In this document: in pieces, positions 10,166-19,048 of the stretch | Layout of the letters: each line of letters begins with the position of its first letter | Numbering within the stretch: the stretch's first letter is position 1 | DNA from: Ascarosepion bandense | Taxonomy: Eukaryota; Mollusca; Cephalopoda; Sepiida; Sepiidae | NCBI GenBank assembly: GCA_037127315.1 | Contig: JBBBDQ010000420.1 | Coordinates: forward strand, 1,210,001-1,274,000 | Direction: 5' to 3' | DNA: 64,000 nucleotides | Translations under genes and position numbers: made by a program | Notes under the pieces: model-generated | Told to the model about the DNA's origin: nothing | The model's database searches: none | What the model saw: only the letters and a program-made list of their open reading frames with translations

Positions 10166-10169
<4 letters not shown>

Positions 10170-10247
<78 letters not shown>
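10170..10247. repeat. (AT)n(GT)n compound microsatellite
   Basis: About 38 bp of AT followed by about 40 bp of GT on the plus strand. Confidence 0.97.
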
Positions 10248-10249
<2 letters not shown>

Positions 10250-10920
10250 ATGTATATTATTCCTTCCTGTCGCCCCCAGGGAGATAACGTGTGAAGAAAC
10301 AGCTTATAATATTCTCAATTACTATGCCTTCATCTTTGACGGCAGTGATACACTCGTACTTCTGTAGTGTATAAGTTTAAATGTCAGTGTAACGTTGAAT
10401 ACTTGGGAGGGACAAATCAAATCCAGAAACCTGAATTTGCCCACAATTTCAGGCCAGTATAAGAGTAAGCATCCGTAGTCACCCTTCAAGGACCACTTAG
10501 TCTGCGCATGACGCGGGCATAGGGAAACACTTGCTTGAAAATCTTGACTGTGCTAAGAAATATGCAAATAGTTTTTTCTCTGTTTTGCACAGAGACCGCT
10601 TTGCCCTTCCTCTACGTTTACTTGAAGGAGTATCGATTAAGTTACATCAATCGGAACTTTGTAATCAAAAAGAGAATTACATTTGCTCACTTTTCTTTTT
10701 TATTTGGAAGGTGGTCATACTATGCCAACGGGTACCTACTGATGAAGTGGGTATCGTCAAACAATTGACTAAATCCACACCTACAGGTCGTCGTTGGTGA
10801 TAGTAATATCTGAGCAGTTCAAGAGCAAAACGTTTATAGGCAAACGGTTGGAAGCGAAGAGCAAGGTGAATCGGTTCAAAGCTCATCATTTTTTCTCTGC
10901 TAATAAAATTGATATTCTAA
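10248..10920. other. No gene recognised
   Basis: Moderate GC, without clear repeat ends. Two overlapping plus frames near 10531-10800 (89 and 77 codons) show no recognisable motif. The segment stops at a GGGCAAACTGTG...GGCC stretch (about 10928-10963) that resembles hAT-type transposon ends. Confidence 0.5.
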
Positions 10921-11089
10921 ATCAATGATGGGCAAACTGTGTCTCACGGGCCATATGCGGCCTGTTAGGTCTCCTGAACGGAACGACCAATTTAATGAGA
11001 AAAAGAACTTTTATTAAAAATTGCGGTTTGTATTTTTCCCACAGCTGAAAAAAAATCTTTAAGACTAAAAGAGCAATAAGAAGAGAAAA

Positions 11090-12010
11090 GACACACTGGG
11101 AGACGAAGGCAAAAAGAAAAGACAACGTAGAATCAAGAAGAGAACGGTTAAAGCAACAATGAAAATAAAATGCCACAGTAGAAGCAGGGAAATAGACAAA
11201 AAAAAATAGCGGAAAATATAAAACAGTACGATTAAAAAAACAATGAAAAGTAAATTGCCTCACTGGAAGAATACAAACAGAAAAGAAATAGTGGAAAATA
11301 AAAAGCAGTTCGATTAAAAGACTAATGAAAAGAGAAATGCCAAACTAAAAGCCAACTAAATGCCACACTAGAAGCAGGGAAAGAGAAAAAATAGCGGAGA
11401 ATAAAAATCAGTACGATTAAAAGAACAATAAAAAGTAAAATGCCACACTAGAAGCAGGGAGAAAAAATAGCGGAGAATAAAAATCAGTACGATTAAAAGA
11501 ACAATAAAAAGTAAAATGCCACACTAGAAGCAGGGAGAAAAAATAGCGGAGAATAAAAAGCAGTACGATTAAAAGAACAATAAAAAGTAAAATGCCCCAC
11601 TAGAAGCAGGGAAAGAGAAAAAATACAGAGAATATAAATCAGTACGATTAAAAGAACAATAAAAAGTAAAATGCCTTACTAGAAGCAGGGAAAGAGAAAA
11701 AATAGCGGAAAATATAAATCAGTACGATTAAAAGAACAATAAAAAGTAAAATGCCACACTAGAAGCAGGGAGAAAAAATAGCGGAGAATAAAAAGCAGTA
11801 CGATAGAAAAGCATGTAAAATGAAATGCCACACTGGAAACACGGGAGAGAGAAAAGAAAGAGCGGACAATAAAAAGCAGTTCGATCAAAAAAGCAATGAA
11901 AAGTAAAATGCCACATTAGTATCAGATAAACAAAAAAAAAAAAGAAATAGCTAAAAAAGAAAACAGTAAGATTAAAAGACGAATGAGAAGAAAAAAGCCT
12001 CACTAGAATA
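11090..12010. repeat. ~80-bp minisatellite, about 11 units
   Basis: Unit landmarks are AAAATGCCACACTAGAAGCA, a GAGAAAAAATAGCGGA block and CAGTACGATTAAAAGAACAA. The word TGCC recurs at about 11171, 11256, 11337, 11441, 11517, 11593, 11672, 11752, 11826 and 11909 (a further 11361 copy sits inside one unit), so the period is 74-85 bp. The plus strand is strongly purine-rich. Units at the centre are most alike, and the outer ones are diverged. Confidence 0.92.
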
Positions 12011-12919
12011 GGCAAAAGGAAAATATATAGCTGTTAATAAGTGATTTTCCAAAGGTAGCTTAGATGTGGCACAAGGCCAAAAGCATGGGGTACCCAGTGA
12101 GAGCCGAAGTCACTACCCGGTCGTAATTGTTATAGAAAAACAAGCTTGCTAACCATTACTTCATATTGAGGTATCCAATAAGTCGTTAATAAAATACTGT
12201 AAGATAAAAAATACAATGAAATGAAAAAAGCCATATTGAAAGCGGAAAAAGAGAAATGAAGTAACCGAAAGAAAATAGCATTAAGATGAAGAGATCAATG
12301 AAAAAAAAAAAAGAGAATAAAAAGAGACGTCAAGCTAAACCGATTGAGAAAGGCAAAGTAAAAACATAATACGTATAAAACAATTCAAACAAACAAGCTC
12401 TGAAACGAAGTGCAATCACTACAATTTGGCTTTGATGGAAGCGGACGTTATTCGGCAAAAGAATCGAGAAAAGGTGTTGATAAGTCGTTTTTGCAGCCAA
12501 GCGAGACAATGATATATTTCTGCCGGTGTAAACCGGTCGTAATGTCTCGTTTAAGGCTAATCTCGCAGCCTTACTTGCATACTGACGAGGAACTTCGAGA
12601 ACTAACAAAACGCCTGTCTGACATTTTGATCCATACCTATTCAAAACCGCAGAAACTCCTTTGTTTCACACATTCTTTATGGCTTTTGCTGCAGCCACTA
12701 TTATTTTTCACTAATTCGTCTTTTCTTCTATTTACTCTTATCTGTTACACTTTTATTTTTACGTCATAAGTTCTTTTTTAACATTGATTTGACACTCAAA
12801 GCTCCTTTCACTTCACAAAAGTTCCGTATCTATTCGCCTGTTGGGTGAGCGCCTCGTCATCGTTAGTAACATGATGTCGCCAACAAAATTTATAGTTTAT
12901 GCATTTTTCACTCATATCC
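12011..12919. other. No gene recognised
   Basis: Purine-rich tail of the minisatellite, then ordinary AT-rich sequence. Two overlapping open frames (12330-12644 minus, 12410-12769 plus) have no motif I can name. A short segment near 12057-12100 (GTGGCACAAGGCCAAAAGCA) recurs near 13930, so some of this is repeat-derived. Confidence 0.45.
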
Positions 12920-13375
12920 AACTAACGTGGCCCAATGCCAAAGTAAGCTATATTTTATAGATAGCCATAATGTTTTATACAGAACAGTGTTTTTTTTTAT
13001 TAATGTTCACCTAATACAAGGCAAGAGAGCCAATGTAATCTTGGGTATCAATAAGTGAGTTAAATGTGATCTTCACGCATATCCAGCGTACCCCAATGAC
13101 AAACTAAGCTATATTTTATAGATAGCCATAATGTTTTATACAGAAGAGTGTTTTTTTTTTATTAATGTTCACCTAATACAAGGCAAGAGAGCCAATGTAA
13201 TCTTGGGTATCAATAAGTGAGTTAAATGTGATCTTCACGCATATCCAGCGTACCCCAATGCCAAACTAAGCTATATTTTATAAGTAACCATAACAATCTA
13301 CGCAAAAAGTTTTTTCATATTAATATTCAACTAATACAAGGCACGAGAGCCAATCAAGAAAGATGGTTAGGGTTT
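12920..13375. repeat. 161-bp tandem triplicate
   Basis: Three head-to-tail units marked by AAGCTATATTTTATA at about 12945, 13106 and 13268 (offsets 161 and 162). Units 1 and 2 are nearly identical, including CAAGGCAAGAGAGCCAATGT. Unit 3 diverges in its second half. A trailing piece (ATCTTGG, near 13450) suggests a partial fourth unit. Confidence 0.92.
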
Positions 13376-13631
13376 CAATGATTAGGATGAATGAGGTCTG
13401 TGAATTGAATAAATAAGAAGGGGTAGAAATAGATTATGAAGATATAAGTAATCTTGGATATCAGTAAGGGAGGTAAACTAGCGATCCGTTGCTATGACAT
13501 GGTGACGTCAATTCTAAATAGGATAGCCATTCGCACAACGTTGTGGCAAATCAAACCAGCATTCCTTTTAATATTGGCTTGAAAGTAGTTTAAAATTAAA
13601 ACTGAAACACAGGTTTCATTCCTGTCTTGAG

Positions 13632-13670
13632 TAATATTTCTTCATAATATTTCTTCATAATATTTCTTCA
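13632..13670. repeat. 13-bp tandem repeat, three units
   Basis: TAATATTTCTTCA repeated three times exactly. Confidence 0.9.
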
Positions 13671-13721
13671 TAAAATTGTCGAGATTTATTGAATTTCTTT
13701 TTAATACGACTTCAGTTTGCT

Positions 13722-13905
13722 TGCTTCCCTAATAGCTACAATCTCAAAAAGTTTAAATACAACGTCAATTGCCATCTTCTATGTGTTTGATTCTCATCCA
13801 TCTCTTATCCTTTCTTCGACATCCCCTGTACCTTGTTTTTCTCTCGTTGTAAACCTATGTAATCCCTGCATTGCTTGAGGTGAAATTATTATTAAAAAAA
13901 ATACA
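13722..13905 (+). mobile_element. CR1/L2-like LINE, 3' end only
   Basis: Starts in the C-terminal codons (TTGCTTCCCTAATAGCTACA) and runs through the non-coding 3' end to GCTTGAGGTGAAATTATTAT and an A-run. Same family as 50809-52325. Confidence 0.8.
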
Positions 13906-13975
13906 CCAGTTGAAGTACCCTTTTTTCGTAGCGTAGTGGCACAACGCCAAAAGTATAGAGCCCCAATTGAATATC

Positions 13976-15716
13976 GAATTTTCTTCTTCTTCTTCTTCTT
14001 CTTCTTCTTCTATGTACCCTGTCCTTTCAGAACGTAGGCGATCATGGCTCACCACATCTCCCTGTCCCTGGTGGCTCTTAGCACACTTTCTCCTGTTACA
14101 CCACACAACCCCCGTTCTGTCATCTACCTGCTCAAGCCCTTCAAATATGTTATCCTCTGCTTACTTCTGTCTCTTTTCCCTCTATATGGCCTGTTAGTAT
14201 CAGGTTCTATATGACCTTCTTTCTCATTGCATGTCCAAGGAACTTCAGTTTTCTTTTCGTTGTCATTCTATCCAACACATCACCATTGCTCACATGCTCG
14301 GTCCATGATATCCGCAGTATCCTTCTGTAGAACTAAATTTCAATTGATACAAGTGTTTCTGTCATCTCTCATGATATTGTCCAATTTTCACTGCCGTATT
14401 GAAGAACTGACATCACATAGCAATCCAGCACTCTCTTCTTTGTTTCTCGTGAAAATTTCCTGTGTCTTAATACTTTACTCGGCTTCTGGAACGCGTCCTC
14501 TATCATGCCAATTTGCCTTTGGATGTCTGTGTCGCACTTTCCACCTCCTGTTATAACACTTCCCAGGTATTTAAATTTTTGTACTTGCTTGATTCTAGTA
14601 TCTCCAACCTGTATTTGGCCTTTTGGATTGCTCTTTTTGCTGATGACCATGCATTCGGTTTTCTTGCAGTTTATTTGTAATCCTTTCTTGTCATTCTCTG
14701 CAGCTACCTTATGTAGGAGGTCTTGTAGTTTTCTTTCCGTGTCTGCAATCAGTACTCTGTCATCTGCGTATCTAATGTTGTTCAAATTGTGGCCTCCGAT
14801 GACAAATCCTGGCATAGCTTTTAGTGTCCTCAAAGTATTCTTGTTGTTCAAGTTGAACAGATCCGGTGAAAAGACACATCCTTGGCTTATGTCCCTTTCT
14901 ATCTTTGTATATCTGCTGAATTCGTTACCTGTCCATATGCAGGAGTTTGCTGCCAGTAGAAATTCTTAATTACTCTTATGTCTTTCCCAAAAATGTCGAG
15001 GCTTTTGAGAATCTCCATCAATTCTTTGTAACGTATTTTGTCGAATGCCTCCGCATAATCAATCAAACATCAATCCTTCTTCATTTGTATTACCCTTTCG
15101 GAGAGCATCCTAATCATAAATATGGCGTTCCTTGTTTCAGTGTCTTTGACGAACCCGCACTTTTCCTGTCCTATCTCCGGCCTGATTTTGCTTCTCGCTC
15201 TATTCATGAGGATTCGGATGATCAGTTTTGTAATGTGACTCATTAAGCTGATTGTTCAGTGTAGTTCGCACTCGTTTGCAGCTGACTTCTTAGGCAGTGC
15301 TATGTAAATCGACTTGCATAGGTATTTTGGTATTATTCCACTATTATAAATATCATTTATTATTTCTGTAATTTACTCTATGCCGAATTCTTCCAGGACT
15401 ATCAGTAGATCTATGACAATGCCGTCTAGACCAGCTGCTTTGTTTCTGTTCAGTTTGGCCACGGCAGCTTCAACTTTGGATTTTAATATTTCCTGTCCGT
15501 CCTCATCTTTGTGAATTTTCGGTTGCTCTCTCCTGTCGTGGAAAAGATCTTTTGTATATTCTTCCAATCGTTGGAGTATTTCCTCTTTCACCAATATGAT
15601 CATTCCATCCTTGGATTTTATACACCCTGTTGAGGAGCAGGTTTTTTTTTGTCCTGTCAGTTCTTTTTCTCTCTTATCTCTTTATGCATGTCATCCAACT
15701 TACTACTCAGTCGAAA
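13976..15716 (-). pseudogene. RTE-like LINE, reverse transcriptase (5'-truncated, broken)
   Basis: The longest copy of this family in the window. On the minus strand, the N-terminal piece 15603-15373 reads EEILQRLEEYTKDLFHD and NRNKAAGLDGI, the start of the RT palm. After a degraded middle (FDKIRYKELM near 15035), frame 14851-14369 has NIRYADDRVLIAD with the catalytic YADD, then INCKKTECMVISKKSN, YLGSVIT, RVLDCYVMSVLQY and WTIS. It ends at an AAG/CTT run (13979-14010). Stops at several points show it is dead. In life the enzyme would prime reverse transcription of its own RNA at a nicked chromosomal target. Confidence 0.85.
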
Positions 15717-15805
15717 TTGATCTAAGGATAAACGCTTGATAATCATACAGATGGCAACACCATTTACTCTCAATAAGATATCTGTCAAGGCTGACAAAGT
15801 AAATC

Positions 15806-15856
<51 letters not shown>
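15806..15856. repeat. (AAT)n microsatellite
   Basis: About 15 perfect TAA/AAT units; it abuts the 3' end of an antisense CR1/L2-like LINE. Confidence 0.97.
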
Positions 15857-16865
15857 TTCATTCCTAGGCAGGCATGACCACTACTGGTGCGCATCGGTTT
15901 ACAGTGAGAGAAAAAATCAGGGCACAGTAGATGGCGAAGAAAGGATGAGAGGTGAAAGGTGTTTAGGGAGAAACGAAGAAAAGAGTGCTAGACTGCTACG
16001 TGATGTCAGTTCTTCAGTACGGCTGTGAATGCTGGACAATATCATCGAAAATGAGGACAAAACTGGAAGCGGCCGAAATGTGGTTCTACAGGAGGATGCT
16101 ACGGATATCGTGGACTGAGCATACAAGCAACGACGAAGTGTTAGAAAGAATGGCAACAAAAAGGAAATTGATGCTGAGCATCAGGAAGAAACAACTGAAG
16201 TTCCTGGGACATGCAATGAGGAAGGAGAGCCTGGAGAACCTGATACTGACTGGACAGATGGAAGGAAGGAGAGACAGAGGAAGGCAGCGGATAACATATT
16301 TGCAGGGTCTGATCAGGTGGATGACGGAACGGGGGTTGTCAGGAGCAACAGGAGCAAACATACTAAGAGCCACAAGGGATAAGGAGACGTGGAGATCCAT
16401 GATCGCCTACGTCCTGAAGGGACAGGGCACATAGAAGAAGAAGAAGACATATCGGAAGGTGGATAACACTTAAGGAGGTAACAGATGGCAGTTGACTTTG
16501 CATTTAAACTTTTGGAGATTGTAGCTATCAGGGAGGCGATGGAGTGTTACAGTTGAGTAAAGAAACTTCTAGAGTGGAGGTGGAGGTGACATTTGATTAT
16601 TTTGTCGATAAAAAGGTAAGACCTAGATGTCAATCTAGTAGCACGGGTAAATTCATGTGGTCGGGGCACCAAGAAAAGAAGCTTGTCTGAGCAAAAGCCG
16701 TAAAAATGTTTGGAGAAAAGGCAGAAAAGCAAAAGCCACGTTCTGTCGGCGTGAAAGTGACTGGAGTCGTGATAAATCAGGATCGATTTATTTTCAGATT
16801 CTCCTTAGGATTTTGTGGAGAACCGCGAGATAACTTGCAGGAGCACATGATCATATAGGTGTATT
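15857..16865 (-). mobile_element. CR1/L2-like LINE 3' part, split by an RTE-like insertion
   Basis: The 3' end of this LINE (reverse of the CACTACTGGTGCGCA region) occupies 15857 to about 15957. The remainder, including the C-terminal codons, resumes at about 16446 with GCATTTAAACTTTTGGAGAT and continues to 16865. The intervening 490 bp is an oppositely oriented RTE-like fragment. The reading frame is broken in several places; the region 16547-16732 (minus) still reads FTRATRL. Confidence 0.75.
15958..16444 (+). pseudogene. RTE-like LINE C-terminal fragment, intact 149-codon frame
   Basis: Frame 15985-16434 reads without interruption from LDCYVMSVLQYGCECWTIS through MWFYRRMLRISW, RKKQLKFLGHAMRKE, ILTGQMEGRRDRG and LIRWMTERGLSG to LKGQGT and a stop. 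It continues into (GAA)n. It lacks the catalytic domain altogether, so it is a 5'-truncated insertion, probably younger than the other copies because no stop has arisen. The upstream in-frame codons TKKRV lie before the first Met. Confidence 0.85.
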
Positions 16866-16882
16866 ATAACTTATGACGTCTA

Positions 16883-16885
<3 letters not shown>

Positions 16886-16927
<42 letters not shown>
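16886..16927. repeat. (AT)n microsatellite
   Basis: About 20 AT units. Confidence 0.97.
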
Positions 16928-16928
<1 letters not shown>

Positions 16929-16945
16929 CATTTTTAAACGAGTTA

Positions 16946-16984
16946 TTTCGATACCTTGGTTTCCACCATGAGTGGTTTCTTCAG
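16946..16984 (-). ncRNA. Degenerate hammerhead-like motif
   Basis: Minus strand: CUGAAGA, a segment containing the inner palindrome CCACUCAUGGUGG, then CGAAAUA. The layout matches hammerhead cores with U7G8 changed to AG. Low confidence as a standalone call; it is listed because the same arrangement recurs across the window. Confidence 0.3.
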
Positions 16985-17400
16985 GCGATTTTTAATAACT
17001 GATTTTACCTTTTACTGTTTTTCTTTTTAAGAACGTTCTTGTAATGGTGTTTTATTTGAAAGTTCACGTGGCAGAGACTTTATGAATGCGCATTGTTTAA
17101 ATTCAAACGAATTATGACGTTTTCATCCATGTTTGTATGAACCTAAGAGGTATTTCTTAGTGTGGATGCATTTAGTCATAATTTCTGTTCTATCATTTAA
17201 CAGTTCGTCTTTATTTGGGTATGTCATGATTTCTGATTTTTTTTTCTTGGCACAGTCTACATATTTATCCACCGTTGTAAGGCTTGGCTGTTTTTACAAT
17301 GCTCCACGTTATGTGTGGATCTTTTTCATATTTTGATTTCAATTTCCAGACATGGTTAGCCAATTTTGTATTGTTTTATAATTTTTCTATTTTAAATGTA

Positions 17401-17405
<5 letters not shown>
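16985..17405. other. No gene recognised
   Basis: AT-rich; the plus frame 17133-17336 has no motif. Possibly the 3' part of a PLE-type element, given the hammerhead-like motif at its start, but nothing protein-level supports this. Confidence 0.4.

Positions 17406-17443
<38 letters not shown>
17406..17443. repeat. (AT)n microsatellite
   Basis: About 19 AT units immediately before a PLE terminal-repeat fragment. Confidence 0.97.
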
Positions 17444-17445
<2 letters not shown>

Positions 17446-17655
17446 AAAGAATATTAATAAAAAGTTTTGAATTTAAAAATGTACATTTTTTTAACAGTAT
17501 TTGTTTATTTTTATTATATTTTATATTTCAGACCGTCCTCGGTCCTTCATCAGAAACAAGTGATTTTTAAATTTGAATTAGAAACGTATTTCACGAGAGC
17601 GTTCGAATATTTTTTTGTTTACATTACGTGGTGTGTTTGTTCACAACACGCGGCA
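17444..17655 (-). mobile_element. PLE terminal repeat (pLTR) fragment with hammerhead
   Basis: Matches the repeat at 18638-18850 and 21806-22020 almost base for base from GGAAAGAATATTAATAAAAA to the CACGTGG-like region near 17628. The hammerhead core at 17526-17553 (minus) reads CUGAUGA, a stem II of about six pairs (ACCG/CGGU centre), and GAAA, all intact. It is truncated at 17655, where the large inverted repeat begins. Confidence 0.85.
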
Positions 17656-18346
17656 TTAGTGTTATTATTAGTGTTTTAAAGAAATTTTTTGATACATACA
17701 TATAAATCATTATTCTTATTATTATTGTTATTATCTGTTATTATTATTTAAGATGTTTTTTAAGATTCTTTTTTAATATTTTTTACCTTTTTCTTACTAA
17801 GAGTTATGTTAACTATATTTATAATATATTACTACTAGTAGTTATATTGTAATTTATATTTAGGAAGTATGATTTATGATTTATTTTTTACCATAAATAT
17901 ATCCCATAGTAAGAATAATTTAATAATAAATCCCATGTCGTGTTTCTAAGAATGAATATAATTGTAACAGACATCGGTGTCGATTTAAGACGTTTATTTT
18001 GAATTGTTTTAAATTATTTCCTATCTATAATACCCGCTCTCATTTTTTAATTTACATTTTCTCTCTTTTTTATTTTGTACGTTTTTTTACGGTTATCTTT
18101 CTAACTTTTCCTTTTTTCTATATTTAATTATAAGTTTTATTTTTTATTAATTTTAATTATTTTAACTAAATTTTTTAAAATAATATGAATTTTTAAAATA
18201 ATATCAATAGTAGTTATTTTTTCCAATTTGTATTAAAATTATGATTTATAAGTTATTTGTTACCGCAAATATATCTTTTTTTTATGTAAAACTAAATTTC
18301 AATGTTAAATTTTCCACTTCATGATCAACTGTTGTATCACATGAGT

Positions 18347-18381
18347 GTGACGAGCCGCCTGGTTATCATTGTGCGGTGAAA
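18347..18381 (+). ncRNA. Hammerhead-like motif with C3 changed to G
   Basis: Plus strand: GUGACGA, stem II GCCGC/GCGGU (four Watson-Crick pairs plus a G-U), then GAAA. Only the first core base departs from CUGANGA. The inverted duplicate carries the same motif at 23346-23380 (minus). A related copy at 37861-37885 keeps the C. Confidence 0.5.
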
Positions 18382-18523
18382 TATATATTACCCATTGAAA
18401 TTGTAGTATATCAAAATTTTTTCTAAATTATATTACTCTGTTAAATTAAATAAATGAATTCAACATTAAGTTCTTTTGAGTTCGTCTCTATTGGAATTTA
18501 CCTGGATAATATACCAAGCGTTC

Positions 18524-18525
<2 letters not shown>

Positions 18526-18592
<67 letters not shown>

Positions 18593-18602
18593 ATATATAT
18601 AT
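18526..18602. repeat. (AT)n microsatellite
   Basis: Long AT run with one interruption; mirrored by the AT run at 23159-23197 in the other arm. Confidence 0.97.
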
Positions 18603-18603
18603 A

Positions 18604-19009
18604 GTGATGATCATCCACGTATACTGTCTTAATATGTATAGGAAAGAATATTAATAAAAAGTTTTGAATTTAAAAATGTACTTTTTTTGGAACAGTATTT
18701 GTTTATTTTTATTATATTTTATATTTCAGACCGTCCTCGGTCCTTCATCAGAAACAAGTGATTTTTAAATCTGAATTAGAAACGTATTTCACGATAGCGT
18801 TCGAATATTTTTGTTTACATCACGTGGTGTGTTTGTTCACAACATGCGGCACGTCCGTAGAGAAAGTCTGTTTGTTTTAGATAAAAATTTCTTGGAATAT
18901 CTGAAAAAAAATTTTTACCTATTGAAATATTTGTAAAGATTCAACACACCTAAGTCCCTATTTAACCCTAGCTTGTGTGTATTTAATTTTAAAATCCAGT
19001 ATTTTTCTT
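18604..19009 (-). mobile_element. PLE terminal repeat, downstream copy
   Basis: Direct repeat of 21774-22178, sharing the outer GATGATCATCCACGTATACT and the inner CCCTAGCTTGTGTGTATTTA. Together they bracket the PLE coding region, as expected for Penelope-type terminal repeats. Within it, 18724-18751 (minus) is a hammerhead core with CUGAUGA, stem II and GAAA intact. A ~40-bp inner part overlaps the end of the coding frame seen in the plus-strand copy. Confidence 0.88.
18724..18751 (-). ncRNA. Hammerhead core in PLE terminal repeat
   Basis: CUGAUGA, AGGACCG/CGGUCU stem II with one bulged G, GAAA. UUGUUU before the core can pair with AAACAA downstream as stem I. Such minimal hammerheads are a known feature of PLE terminal repeats. 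Stem III is AU-rich and I cannot fix it by eye. Confidence 0.7.
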
Positions 19010-19048
19010 TCTTTCTGCGTGTGTACGTAGAACTAAAATTGGAGTCTA

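Noticed and set aside
10928..10963. Full hAT transposon
   Set aside because: Only one hAT-like end is visible; the matching opposite end was not found.
11090..12010. 80-bp units as CRISPR repeat-spacer pairs
   Set aside because: The whole unit is repeated; nothing behaves as a variable spacer, and no cas genes are present.
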